From Parafrankia elaeagni (GTDB lineage: Bacteria > Actinomycetota > Actinomycetes > Frankiales > Frankiaceae), in assembly GCF_000374165.1 (NCBI RefSeq), contig NZ_KB893737.1, positions 1-55,227 of the forward strand: DNA of 55,227 nt, written 5' to 3'. The translations under genes and the position numbers were made by a program. Positions 27,600 through 36,642 of the stretch are shown piece by piece. The number at the start of each line of letters is the position of its first letter. The stretch's first letter is position 1. Under the pieces are notes generated by a model. That model had not been told where the DNA came from and made no database searches. It saw nothing but the letters and a program-made list of their open reading frames with translations.

Positions 27600-29579
27600 T
27601 CAGTCCTCGGCGTCGACCCCGTAGGAACGTGCCAGCGCAGCCAGTCCGTGGTCGTGGCCCTGCCCCACCGCACGGAACCGCCACAGTCCGTTCCGGCGGT
27701 ACACCTCGGCCAGGATGAGGGTCCGCTCGGTGGTCGCCGCGTCCAGCGTCGCGGTCAGCCACGGCTGACCGTCCGGTGTACGGGCCATCACGCTGACCGG
27801 ACCGATCTCCCCGAAGGTCCGGCCGGCGCCGAGCGCGGCGGCGACGACGACCCGGTGCACCGAGCTCGGCAACACGGCGAGATCGAGGGCGATGGCCTGC
27901 TCGGACGGTCCGTCGACGCTGAGCGTGGCAGCGCCGTCGTCGGTGCGGGGCTGGTTGAAGAACACGACATCGTCGTCGTCGCTGACCAGCTCGTCGGCAC
28001 CGACCAGGAAGGCGACCAGGTCGATCTCCACGGTGCTGTCCCAGGCCCAGTTCGCGGCGACCGTCCACCGCGTGCCGGCCGCCGCCGTCGGAAGATCGAC
28101 GACCGCTCCGCGGACGAGCGCGCGAGGCTCTGAGGCCGTGGTGCCTCCGGGTGGCCGAGGCCCGGCGGCGGCCAGGTTCGCCAGGAGGCGGAGGAAGGTG
28201 TCCGCCGTGGTCACGGGGAGCCCCCGACTCCGGATGCGGGTCATCCGGCGGTCGGTCTCACCGCCGGGCAGGCACACCACGTCGGTCACGCTCGCGGTCA
28301 GGTTCACCGCGGCGAGACCGCCGGACTCGATGACGCGTTCCCGGACGGCGGCGGCGTCCGCATGCGGCCCGCCCAGGACCAGCACACGCCGGACACCGAG
28401 CGGTCGTGCCGCCGAACGGGCTGCCTTCCGGCCGCCCGAGGCCACGCGAACCGGCGAACTCACCGAGCCTCGCACGTCCTGGGACCCGCTACCTGGCGTT
28501 TCAGCGAAGCGCGTCGATCCGTCAGCGACAGCCTCCTGGGACGCTGGCACCGCCGTCGCAGGCACCGCCGTCGCAGGCACCGGCGAACCGGTGTCAGCCC
28601 CGCCGGTATCGCGGGGCGTTCCCGCCGTGACACCGGCGAGCAGGCGGAGGAGGGTCGCCTCGTCGATCACCGGGATGCCGTGGTCGGCCGCGGCCTTGGC
28701 CTTGCCGCTGCCAGCGGCGCTGTCGTTGGCGACCAGGACGCTGGTGCGGCGGCTGACAGCATCCGCGACGGCCAGTCCGGCCTCGGTGAGGAGCCGTTCC
28801 AGGGTGGCCCGCGGGGTGCCTGTCTCTCCGGTGAGAGCCACGCGCATTCCCTGTACGAGTCCGGCGGCGGTGAGCTGGCCCGGGTTCAGGAACGCACAAC
28901 GGGCCCTGGGCGCCTGGGCCGAACGGAGCACCGGCACCCGGCCGCCGGTCGCGATGGGCAGCTCCACGTCCTGCTCGACGGCGAGGGCCAGCATGTGCGG
29001 CAGGATCTTCGCGACGACCCGGGCGTCACACAGCGCGTCATGCTGCCGTTCGAAGGGGACCGACCAGAAGTCGGCGACCGTCGCCAGCCGGAAGTCGGGC
29101 AGTGGCAGATCGAGACGGCGGGCCAGCACACAGGAACACATCCGCCGCTCGACCGGTAGGTCCCAGGCAGCCCGCGCGGCCTCCGTCGCCAGGAACTGCC
29201 AGTCGAAGGACGCGTTGTGCGCGACCAGCACCCGTCCCGCCAGCTGGGCATGCAGCCGGTCAACGATGTCCGGGAAACGGGGGCTTCCCGCGAGCCGCTC
29301 CCGGGTGAGGCCGTGGATGTGCACCGGACCGGGATCGCATCCCGGGTCGAGCAGCGTCGACCACTCCGCCTCCACGGAACCGTCCGTGTCGACCTGGATG
29401 ACGGCGATCGACAGGATCCGGTCCCGTGCCGCCGCGAGCCCGGATGTCTCCACGTCCACGACCGCGAAGGGGGCCGGCAAGCGGGCGGAGCGCTGACCTG
29501 GGCTGTTCAGGTTCGAGCTGTTGAGGTTCGACGCGGGCGGTACGGGCAGCGGGCACACAGCAGTAGTGTGTGCGAACAC
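27600..29579 (-). CDS. DnaQ-type exonuclease - BRCT - TerD fusion protein
   Basis: 659 residues. Residues about 38-200 form a DEDDh 3'-5' exonuclease: AVVDVETSGL (DxE), VLVAHNASFDWQFL (second Asp), and HDALCDARV (His, Asp). A BRCT domain (GMRVALTGETGTPRATLERLL, TSVLVANDS) spans about 245-320, then a Thr/Ala/Pro linker with a 15-bp DNA repeat (28546-28590), a second BRCT-like region (RRVLVLGGPHADAAAVRERV) and a TerD domain (about 500-650) with VEIDLVAFLVGAD, DDVVFFNQP, LILAEVYRRNGLWRFRAVGQG. TerD domains bind Ca2+ and mark tellurite/phage-linked stress systems. The fusion joins stress sensing to DNA processing. GTG 29579; single gene. Confidence 0.9.
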   Translation of the reverse strand: MFAHTTAVCPLPVPPASNLNSSNLNSPGQRSARLPAPFAVVDVETSGLAAARDRILSIAVIQVDTDGSVEAEWSTLLDPGCDPGPVHIHGLTRERLAGSPRFPDIVDRLHAQLAGRVLVAHNASFDWQFLATEAARAAWDLPVERRMCSCVLARRLDLPLPDFRLATVADFWSVPFERQHDALCDARVVAKILPHMLALAVEQDVELPIATGGRVPVLRSAQAPRARCAFLNPGQLTAAGLVQGMRVALTGETGTPRATLERLLTEAGLAVADAVSRRTSVLVANDSAAGSGKAKAAADHGIPVIDEATLLRLLAGVTAGTPRDTGGADTGSPVPATAVPATAVPASQEAVADGSTRFAETPGSGSQDVRGSVSSPVRVASGGRKAARSAARPLGVRRVLVLGGPHADAAAVRERVIESGGLAAVNLTASVTDVVCLPGGETDRRMTRIRSRGLPVTTADTFLRLLANLAAAGPRPPGGTTASEPRALVRGAVVDLPTAAAGTRWTVAANWAWDSTVEIDLVAFLVGADELVSDDDDVVFFNQPRTDDGAATLSVDGPSEQAIALDLAVLPSSVHRVVVAAALGAGRTFGEIGPVSVMARTPDGQPWLTATLDAATTERTLILAEVYRRNGLWRFRAVGQGHDHGLAALARSYGVDAED

Positions 29580-29938
29580 AACCCGTCACGGTTCACATGA
29601 CGACCACACGAATCACACAAATCGCTCGCAGCGCACCTGTGTGGCCAGGGTCACCCGAGGCGGGATCCACAGCTGCCCCAGCCCGCCCGCGGATGCGCCG
29701 AAGGCCGCTGACCTGCATCAGCGCGAGCCCAGGCCGGCCCGCTGCGCCAGGCCGCAAGGCCGCGGAGCGCACCTCCGCACGGATATCCGGGGCGGCACGA
29801 TCAGGTGCGGGAATGCCGGCGCCCTGTCCGGACTTCGCTGTGACCGATGGCTTTCGAGCTGGCAGACAGCGAACCTCTCCTCCGGCTGGCAGCCGGTGGG
29901 CGCGGCCGGGCCGGCGAACGCTCAGGGGAAGGGGCCCG
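29580..29938. promoter_or_regulatory. divergent spacer between exonuclease-TerD and exporter genes
   Basis: About 360 bases. The part next to the exonuclease gene (29580-29640) is relatively AT-rich (ACACGAATCACACAAATCG) and probably holds a promoter. The rest is GC-rich with no supported frame. No operator was identified with certainty. Confidence 0.4.
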
Positions 29939-31378
29939 GTGACGCCACCAGCCGACCCGGCGATACCTGATCCACGACGGTGGCGGGCGCTGCCGGTGAT
30001 TCTGATCGCCAGTTTCATGAGCCTGTTCGACGTGTTCGTCGTCAACGTGGCGGCGCCGAGCATCGGGACGGACCTGGGGGCGTCCAACGCCGGCCTCGAA
30101 CTGGTCGTCGGAGGCTACTCGTTCACCTACGCCGCCGGACTGGTCACCGCGGGGCGGCTCGGTGACCGTTTCGGTCGCCGCCGGATGTACCTCGTCGGCA
30201 TGACGCTGTTCACCGCAGCGTCGGCGCTGTGTGGACTCGCGCCGAACGAGGGGGTGCTGATCGCCGGCCGCCTGTTGCAGGGAGCGGGTGCGGCGGCGAT
30301 GGTCCCCCAGGTCCTCGCGCTGATCAGCGTGACCTTCCCGCCCGCCGAGCGACCGCGGGCCTTCGCGTTCTTCGGTGTCACGATCGGGCTCGGCGGAGTC
30401 TGCGGGCAGGTCCTCGGCGGGGTGCTGCTCGACCTGGACATCTTCGGCCTCGGCTGGCGCCCGATCTTCCTGGTCAATGTTCCGGTCGGGCTGGCGGCAC
30501 TGATCGGCGCGCGGCGTCTGGTCACCGAGTCACGGGCGGCTCGCCCGGAGCGGCTCGACCTGGTCGGCCTCGGCACCCTGACGCTGGGTATCGGGCTGGT
30601 GCTGATCCCGCTCACCCTCGGCCGGGACGAGGGCTGGCCGTTGTGGACGTGGCTGGCGCTCGCCGGCGGGGTCCTCGTGCTGGGCGGGTTCGCCGGCTGG
30701 GAGGCCCGGCTGGCCCGCCGCGGCGGGCACCCGATCATCCCGCCGTCGGTGGTGCGCTCCCGCCCGGTGGTCGGCGGCATGGTGATGAGCGCGGGTTACT
30801 TCCTCTTCTTCGGTGGCTTCCTGCTCGCACTGACGATCTTCCTGCAGGTGGGGCAGCACCGCTCGCCGCTGAACGCCGGGCTCATGTTCGCGCCGCTCGG
30901 CGCCGTGTTCGCGCTCTCGTCGCTGGGTGCCCGCCGGCTCGTCGCCGTGCACGGCCCGCGGGTGCTGACCGCGGGCACGCTGGTCACCGCACTGTCGCTG
31001 ATCGGCATGGCCGTGGTGACCGCGGTGGAGGGTGTCGGCATCTCCGCCTACGAGCTCACTCCGTTGCTGATGCTCGCCGGCGCCGGCAACGGGCTGGTGA
31101 TTCCCGCGCTGGCGGCGAGTGTCATGGCGGCGGCACCGCCCGACATCAGCGGCACGGTGAGCGGAGTCCTCACCACGACGCAGCAGTTCGCCTCCGCGCT
31201 GGGTGTCTCCGGCGTGGGCGCCCTGTTCTTCGCCGAGAGCGCGCGGAACGGGCCGGACGCCGGCCTGCTCGCCACGGTTCTCGTGGGCCTGGCCGCGGTC
31301 GGTGTCGCCTTCCTCGGCTCCCTCGTCCTTTCCCGCCGTACCCCGGAGACGCCATCGGGGATGCTGCTCATACAGTGA
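29939..31378 (+). CDS. MFS drug exporter (DHA2, 14-helix type)
   Basis: 479 residues from GTG 29939, with GGGGAAGG upstream. Helix 1 carries SLFDVFVVNVAAPSI (motif D1-like), the loop 2-3 motif A is GRLGDRFGRRRMY, and motif C is GLGGVCGQVLGGVLLD. Helices continue to the C-terminus, including VPVGLAALIGARR and QQFASALGVSGVGALFF. This is the EmrB/QacA drug:H+ antiporter group. The start further upstream is not supported. It probably exports a toxic compound; the substrate is unknown. It lies upstream of the signalling locus. Confidence 0.94.
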   Translation: MTPPADPAIPDPRRWRALPVILIASFMSLFDVFVVNVAAPSIGTDLGASNAGLELVVGGYSFTYAAGLVTAGRLGDRFGRRRMYLVGMTLFTAASALCGLAPNEGVLIAGRLLQGAGAAAMVPQVLALISVTFPPAERPRAFAFFGVTIGLGGVCGQVLGGVLLDLDIFGLGWRPIFLVNVPVGLAALIGARRLVTESRAARPERLDLVGLGTLTLGIGLVLIPLTLGRDEGWPLWTWLALAGGVLVLGGFAGWEARLARRGGHPIIPPSVVRSRPVVGGMVMSAGYFLFFGGFLLALTIFLQVGQHRSPLNAGLMFAPLGAVFALSSLGARRLVAVHGPRVLTAGTLVTALSLIGMAVVTAVEGVGISAYELTPLLMLAGAGNGLVIPALAASVMAAAPPDISGTVSGVLTTTQQFASALGVSGVGALFFAESARNGPDAGLLATVLVGLAAVGVAFLGSLVLSRRTPETPSGMLLIQ

Positions 31379-31415
31379 AGGCACGAGGCGGACACGGTTC
31401 GAGGCGGGATTGTTC

Positions 31416-32012
31416 ATGTCCAGTGCGCGCGTCGGCAGAGAACGGAGCATCGGCGACGCCGAGGCAACCACCGGTTTCCAAGGCGGTGACGACCTCGACG
31501 CTCTCGGCCTGGTGCTGACCGAGCTCGAACGGCTGGTGCGACGCGGGTCCGAACTGGCAACGCAGGCCTTCGGCCAGTTCACCGCGCCTTCCGGGCTGGT
31601 CGAGCTCGCCGATCCCGAGTTCCTCGACAGCCAGGGTGCTGGTCTGCGGCCCTGGCTGTCCGATCTGCGGGCCGCCGCGCGGGCCGGTCACGACCAGGCC
31701 GTCGCGGTCGGAGTCCCCGCCTGGCGACGACTCGCCGCCGATGCCGAGGAGGTCGTCCAGAGCCTGGTGGACGCGAACGACAGGGCCGTCGGGGAAGCGA
31801 CGGCGTCACTGGCGGAGCTGCGCCAGCGGCTCACGGGTTTCCAGGCCAGGGCGGGGCGGTACGGCGTCGTTGAGGACCCCGCCCTGCGCGCTCTGCACGC
31901 GGCGGCGAGTGAGGCGCTCACCCGGCCACCGGTCGACCTGGAGGCGGCCGGTCGGCTGGTCGCGGAATACGTCGCGGCTGTGAACCTGCGCGCTCCCGGC
32001 ACGGCCCGCTGA
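31416..32012 (+). CDS. helical protein of unknown function, first gene of the FHA pair
   Basis: 198 residues, mostly predicted alpha-helical and Ala/Leu/Arg-rich, with heptad-like stretches (LVLTELERLVRRGSELATQAF, ATASLAELRQRLTGFQARAG). No signal peptide or membrane helix. ATG 31416 follows GAGGCGGG. Its stop overlaps the FHA gene start by one base (TGATG), so they are coupled and likely partners. I recognise no family; a coiled-coil adaptor is possible. Confidence 0.75.
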   Translation: MSSARVGRERSIGDAEATTGFQGGDDLDALGLVLTELERLVRRGSELATQAFGQFTAPSGLVELADPEFLDSQGAGLRPWLSDLRAAARAGHDQAVAVGVPAWRRLAADAEEVVQSLVDANDRAVGEATASLAELRQRLTGFQARAGRYGVVEDPALRALHAAASEALTRPPVDLEAAGRLVAEYVAAVNLRAPGTAR

Positions 32013-32587
32013 TGGCCGCCGAGCTTCCCTCCTGCCCGGTCTGCCGCACGCCGCACAACCTGGCAGCACGGTTCTGTCTCGGCTGCCGACTCGAGTTCGC
32101 CACCGGCCTACGGCCGCAGCCGCCTTTCCTGGTCCCCTTCCGCGGAAGACGCTGGGAGCTGCACATCGACGCCGACCGCGACTACTACGATTCCCTCCCC
32201 CAGGACCCGGACTTTCCGGCGGAACCGCGGCCGACCCAGGTCATCCCGCTGCACGCGGCCACCGTCGTGGTCGGCTTCCGCCGCGGATCCGTGCGGCTGC
32301 CCGCGCAGACCGAGCTGGTGGAGCCACCGCCGGACCCGGGAATCTCGACGTTCCACGCGCAGCTCGACCGCCAGCCCGACGGCCGGTATCTGCTGCGTGA
32401 TCCGGGGTCTCTCAACGGAATCCGTCTCGGCCCCGGCCGGCCACGGCTGGCCAGGCAGGATGTCATCCCGCTGAACGAACACGACCGGTTCTTCCTCGGT
32501 TCCTGGACGAGGATCACCGTCCGCCGCCGGACGGAACCGCCGAGCCCGCCGAGCCCGCAGGGCCGCACCCGTACCGCCCAGGCATAA
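32012..32587 (+). CDS. zinc-ribbon and FHA domain protein
   Basis: 191 residues. The N-terminal ribbon has CPVC and CLGC pairs (residues about 8-28). The FHA domain, about residues 95-180, shows VVGFRRGS (phosphothreonine-binding Arg), DPGISTFHAQL (Ser and His) and DPGSLNGIRL (Asn-Gly). FHA domains read phosphothreonine. In mycobacteria PknG phosphorylates the FHA protein GarA, which controls 2-oxoglutarate dehydrogenase and glutamate synthesis. This protein lacks GarA's short N-terminal TTS/ETTS peptide as far as I can see, so it is a GarA-like reader but not the orthologue. Confidence 0.88.
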   Translation: MAAELPSCPVCRTPHNLAARFCLGCRLEFATGLRPQPPFLVPFRGRRWELHIDADRDYYDSLPQDPDFPAEPRPTQVIPLHAATVVVGFRRGSVRLPAQTELVEPPPDPGISTFHAQLDRQPDGRYLLRDPGSLNGIRLGPGRPRLARQDVIPLNEHDRFFLGSWTRITVRRRTEPPSPPSPQGRTRTAQA

Positions 32588-32939
32588 CGTCCCGCGTTCC
32601 ACGTCCTCTCTGTACATCTTTTCTATACATCCTGCCCCATTCTCCCTATGCGTTCTGTTGCTTCCGCATATTCTTGAGGGGTCGGACGGCCCGGCTGTCC
32701 CAGCGGACGGTCCGGCACCCACGAGCCGCACTGCTCCACCGCAGTCGGCAGGACGACCCGGTCGCCAGGGCCAGCCTGGATCATGCAAGGATTCAGGCCG
32801 ATATGACCTTCCGCACATGATCGGCACGGTTCCGGGGGTTGTCGATGATCGAAGCATGTTCCCGCCTCGGCGCTGCCATGGCCTCGGCAGCCGTGGTGGT
32901 CGGTGCCGCGAACCCGTCCGGCAGCGGAACGACCCGGCG
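32588..32939 (+). promoter_or_regulatory. spacer before the PknG-like gene
   Basis: About 350 bases. The first 90 are relatively AT-rich, with a direct TACATC pair about 14 bases apart and TTGCTTCCGCATATTCTTG-like sequence; this suggests a promoter for the kinase gene. The remainder may include the true 5' end of the kinase CDS (ATG 32856 is an alternative start). Confidence 0.4.
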
Positions 32940-35228
32940 TTGACCACCGATCCCACCGCCGGCGCCTGCGTCCGTCCTGACTGCAACGGCAGGGGAGTGA
33001 TCGAGCCGAGCGGGCGGTGCGGTGTCTGTGGCCGTCCGCCCAGGCGAGAGCGGAAGGGCCGCAGCGGCCGGAAGCCCTCCTCCCAGCAGTCCGGGGCGCC
33101 AGCCGATCCGACCGGGCTGCCTGCGGTGTCAGGAGTGCCGGACTCCGGCCCCCCTCCTGTCATGTCGGACCGGGACCTGCCTTCGGACGCCTGGCAGTGC
33201 GCCGGATGCGGTCATGGCCTCATGCCCGACGGGTCGACGACGGCCGCGTATGAAGGCGCCTGCCCCGTCTGTGCGCACCCGTACTCGGTCTCGGTCAAAC
33301 TGCGCAGGGGTGACGTCGTAGAGGGCCGTTACGAAATCCTCGGCCGGCTGGGCCGCGGCGGCCAGGGCTGGATCTACGCAGCCAAGGACACGAAGTTCCG
33401 CAGTGAGGGTGACCGCGCCTGGGTGGTTCTCAAGGGCCTGGTGGACCCCGAGAACGAACAGGCACGGAAGGCTGCGGAGACCGAACGCGTCTTCCTCACC
33501 GCCGTGGTGCATCCCGACATTGTCGGCATCCGCGATTTCGTCGCCCACGACGGTGCCGAGTACATCGTGATGGACTACGTGCGGGGAATCACGCTGGACC
33601 AGCTGCGGCGGGACCGCGGCGGTCGGCTGGATCCGGCCGACGCGGTGCGGTACCTGCTACGGCTGCTGCCCGCCCTCGGCCATCTGCACCAGCTGGGCCT
33701 GGTCTACTGCGACCTGAAGCCCGACAACGTCATGGCCAGGTCGAACGACATCACGCTGATCGACCTGGGCGGGGCACGCCGGCAAAATGACCTGCACTCG
33801 GCCTACCTGAGCACGCCGGGTTTCCGCGCGCCCGAGATCGATGACACCGACGAGACGGGCGGCGGGGGCGGAGCCACCGCGCCACGGTCGCTGCCCTCGG
33901 TGACCACCGACGTCTACGCCGCCGGCCGCACCCTGGCCGTGCTGGTCCTCGGAACCGGCTGGGGCCTGCGCGGCCGGCACCGGAGCAGTCTGCCGCCGCG
34001 CGAGAAGCAGCAGGTGTTCCGCGACCACGAGTCCCTGTACCGGCTGCTGCTGCGCGCGACGGCACCCGACCCGGCGGACCGGTTCGGGAACGCCGCCGAG
34101 ATGGAACACGAACTGCGCGGCGTGCTGCATGAGATCCTCGCCTGGCAGGAGGCCGACCAGGAGACCGGGCAGGCATCGCCACCACCGCTGAGCCGACGGT
34201 TCGCCCCGCTGCCGCACGTCACCGGGGAGGAGGAGCGACTGTCGTCGCGCGGTGTCCTGCCCGCCCCGCTGGTCGACCCGGGCGACCCGGCCGCCGCCGC
34301 GCTCGCCGCCATCCCGGTGGACGGCGATCCCTCCACCACCGCCCGGATGCTGGCCGCGTTCCGACCCACGACGGTGGAGGTACGGCTGCGGCAGGTGCGG
34401 GCGGAGCTCGACGCCGGGCGGCCGGCCGAGGCCCGGACCCTGCTCGACCGGATCGAGCGGGAGGACAGAAAACCGCGGGACGACAGAAAACCGCGGGACA
34501 GCGGCGACCGACGCGCGGCGGGCGGCACGTCACGGGCGGGTGGGTGGCGGGTGGACTGGTACCGGGGACTCGCGTCGTTGGTCGAGGGGAGGCCCGCGGA
34601 GGCGGTGGAACCGTTCGACCGGGTGTTCTCCGCGGTGCCCGGCGATCTCGCCCCCCGGCTCGCCCTGGCTGTCGCCTACGAGCGGTCCGGCGACACCCAC
34701 CGGGCGGCCGAGCACTACGACGTGGTGTCCGTCGCCGACCGGTCGGCGACGAGCGCCGTCTTCGGCTTGGCCCGCTGCCGGTCATCGCCCGCCGATCAGA
34801 TCAGGGCCTACTCCAGGGTGCCGGAGACGTCACGCTTCCATCCGGAGGCCCGTGCCCGGGTGGTCGAGGCACTCGTCTCCTCGCTGGTCGCCGACCTGGA
34901 CACCGCGCGAACACCCGGCAGCTCCGCGGAGCAGGCGGAGAAGCGCCTGGACCAGGCCTGCCGGCTGCTGAAGAACGCCCAGCACGACATACCGCCGGCC
35001 CGGCGGCTCGGCCTGCGGCTGGAGATCTACCGGACCGCGGGCACCATGCTCGCAGCGGGAGTCCTCCAGCCCGCCGGCACCGTCCTCGACTACCGCCGCG
35101 ACCCGGCGAGTCTCCTGCTCGCCGAGGAGCGGACGCTGCTGGAGCTGGCCCACGGCACCGAGGACCGCCGCAGCCGGGTGCGGCTCGTCGACGACGCGCA
35201 TCGGATCCGGCGCTGGACCTGGTTCTGA
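32940..35228 (+). CDS. pknG: PknG-type Ser/Thr protein kinase with zinc ribbons and TPR
   Basis: 762 residues from TTG 32940 (ATG 32856 possible). The N-terminal ribbon CVRPDC-CGVCG is followed by a rubredoxin-like pair, CAGCG and CPVCA-PYS, as in PknG. The kinase has GRGGQGWIY, VVLKGL (Lys), YCDLKPDN, IDLGG (DLG, as in PknG), TPGFRAPE and TDVYAAGRTLA. A polar linker carries an 18-bp DNA repeat (34464-34499), then TPR-like helices with WYRGLASLVEGRPAEAVEPFDRVF and FGLARCR, ending RRWTWF. PknG senses amino-acid supply through GlnH/GlnX and phosphorylates the FHA protein GarA. The same partners lie in this window. Confidence 0.92.
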   Translation: MTTDPTAGACVRPDCNGRGVIEPSGRCGVCGRPPRRERKGRSGRKPSSQQSGAPADPTGLPAVSGVPDSGPPPVMSDRDLPSDAWQCAGCGHGLMPDGSTTAAYEGACPVCAHPYSVSVKLRRGDVVEGRYEILGRLGRGGQGWIYAAKDTKFRSEGDRAWVVLKGLVDPENEQARKAAETERVFLTAVVHPDIVGIRDFVAHDGAEYIVMDYVRGITLDQLRRDRGGRLDPADAVRYLLRLLPALGHLHQLGLVYCDLKPDNVMARSNDITLIDLGGARRQNDLHSAYLSTPGFRAPEIDDTDETGGGGGATAPRSLPSVTTDVYAAGRTLAVLVLGTGWGLRGRHRSSLPPREKQQVFRDHESLYRLLLRATAPDPADRFGNAAEMEHELRGVLHEILAWQEADQETGQASPPPLSRRFAPLPHVTGEEERLSSRGVLPAPLVDPGDPAAAALAAIPVDGDPSTTARMLAAFRPTTVEVRLRQVRAELDAGRPAEARTLLDRIEREDRKPRDDRKPRDSGDRRAAGGTSRAGGWRVDWYRGLASLVEGRPAEAVEPFDRVFSAVPGDLAPRLALAVAYERSGDTHRAAEHYDVVSVADRSATSAVFGLARCRSSPADQIRAYSRVPETSRFHPEARARVVEALVSSLVADLDTARTPGSSAEQAEKRLDQACRLLKNAQHDIPPARRLGLRLEIYRTAGTMLAAGVLQPAGTVLDYRRDPASLLLAEERTLLELAHGTEDRRSRVRLVDDAHRIRRWTWF

Positions 35229-35253
35229 GATCCGCACCCAGAGGAGTGGCACA

Positions 35254-36570
35254 ATGATCACCTTCGAGGTGACGGCCGACCAGAATCCTTTCCTGCCACC
35301 TGGCGAAACCGACATCGACGCCATCGTGAACGTGCAGGCGACGACGGGCGGCGCCGTGGCCGTCCCGGAGCACCATGCCATCGTGCTGATCGTCGACGTC
35401 TCCGGCTCGATGGGGTCCCCACCCAGCAAGCTGATGGCCGCGAAGGCAGCGGCACGGGTGGCTGTCGAGAACCTTCCGACCGGAACCCGTTTCGCGGTCA
35501 TCGCCGGCGACCACGAGGCTCGGGCCGTCTACCCGGCCACCGGCCTCGCCCACGCCGACGCGGACACCCGGCCGGCGGCCGTGGCCGCCATCCGCAAGCT
35601 CGCACCCCTCGGCGGGACGGCGATGGACACCTGGCTGGTACGGGCCCGCCAGGTGTTCGACCGGGACCAGGCAGCCGTGATCCGACAGGCGGTCCTGCTC
35701 ACCGACGGTTACAACGGGTCTCCGCGCTCACAGCTGGAAGCCGCGGTCCGCCAGAACGAGGGCCACTTCCGCTGCGACTGCCGGGGCATCGGCCAGGGGT
35801 GGAAGGCCGAGGACCTCCTGTTCATCTCGGGCCGATTGCAGGGCGCCGCCCTCGACGCACCCACCGGCGAGGATCTGCAGAACGACTTCCGCGTCCTGGT
35901 CGCGGCGGCGGCGAAGCGGGCGGCGAATGCCGTGCGGCTCCGGATCTGGGTCCCCTTCGGGGCCCACATCCGCTATCTCAAGCAGGTGGCGCCCACGATT
36001 CAGGATCTGACCCCGTACGCGGTCCCCGTCGACGGCCAGACGTTCGACTTCCCGATCGGTGACTGGGGAACCGAGCAGCGCGACTACCAGATCGGTGTCG
36101 GCGGCCTGCGTCCCGACGAGCCCGACGAGGAGGATGACGAGGAGGAGAGCCTACCGAGCCTGGCCGGGCGCGTCCGGGTCGTTCACGGCGGCCCGGGAGC
36201 CGGACCGGACGGCACCGGACCTGCCGCCGCGGAGATCCTCGCCCAGTGGACCGAGGACGTCGTCCGCTACTCCGAGGTGAACCAGCAGGTGGCCCGGTAC
36301 ACCGGGCTGGTGGGCTACGACGAGGCCGTCCGTCTGGGTATCTCAGCGTACGGCCAGGGCGACCTGGAGCAGGCACGCGAGCACCTGGGCCGCGCGGTCC
36401 AGCTCGCCTACGAGGCGGGCGAACAGGGCAAGATCAACCTGCTGGCCCACAGGCTCGTCTCGATCATCGACGCCGCCACCGGTGACGTGGAGATCCGCTC
36501 CGATGTGAGCGAGCACGAGCTCCACGTCTCGGAGCTGCGCTCACGGTGGACCGCGCCCATCGGCGGCTGA
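35254..36570 (+). CDS. VWA-domain protein of the PknG locus
   Basis: 438 residues, start ATG 35254 with GAGGAG upstream and 25 bases from the kinase stop. The VWA domain carries a full metal-ion site: IVDVSGSMGSPPSK (DxSxS), GGTAMDTW (Thr) and LLTDGYN (Asp). Next are RIWVPFGAHIRYLKQV, an acidic DEPDEEDDEEES loop, and helical TPR-like segments (ISAYGQGDLEQAREHLGRAVQL). Soluble, no signal peptide. It is likely an adaptor or scaffold for the kinase; not part of the mycobacterial operon as I know it. Ends in a GC-rich repeat region. Confidence 0.9.
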   Translation: MITFEVTADQNPFLPPGETDIDAIVNVQATTGGAVAVPEHHAIVLIVDVSGSMGSPPSKLMAAKAAARVAVENLPTGTRFAVIAGDHEARAVYPATGLAHADADTRPAAVAAIRKLAPLGGTAMDTWLVRARQVFDRDQAAVIRQAVLLTDGYNGSPRSQLEAAVRQNEGHFRCDCRGIGQGWKAEDLLFISGRLQGAALDAPTGEDLQNDFRVLVAAAAKRAANAVRLRIWVPFGAHIRYLKQVAPTIQDLTPYAVPVDGQTFDFPIGDWGTEQRDYQIGVGGLRPDEPDEEDDEEESLPSLAGRVRVVHGGPGAGPDGTGPAAAEILAQWTEDVVRYSEVNQQVARYTGLVGYDEAVRLGISAYGQGDLEQAREHLGRAVQLAYEAGEQGKINLLAHRLVSIIDAATGDVEIRSDVSEHELHVSELRSRWTAPIGG

Positions 36571-36575
36571 CCACC

Positions 36576-36642
36576 GAAGCCGGCCGCCCGAAGCCGGCCG
36601 CCCGGGGCGGGGCGGCCGGGGCGGGGCGGCCGGGGCGGGGCC
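36576..36642. repeat. GC-rich tandem repeats and inverted arms, probable bidirectional terminator
   Basis: Two copies of GAAGCCGGCCGCCC (36576-36603) are followed by two and a part copies of GGGGCGGGGCGGCC (36604-36642). The first set is nearly complementary to the second (GGCCGCCC with GGGGCGGCC), so a strong stem is possible between two convergent genes. Confidence 0.6.

Noticed and set aside
36576-36642. possible origin or CRISPR-like repeat
   Set aside because: Abutting GC repeats without spacers, between convergent genes; a terminator fits better.
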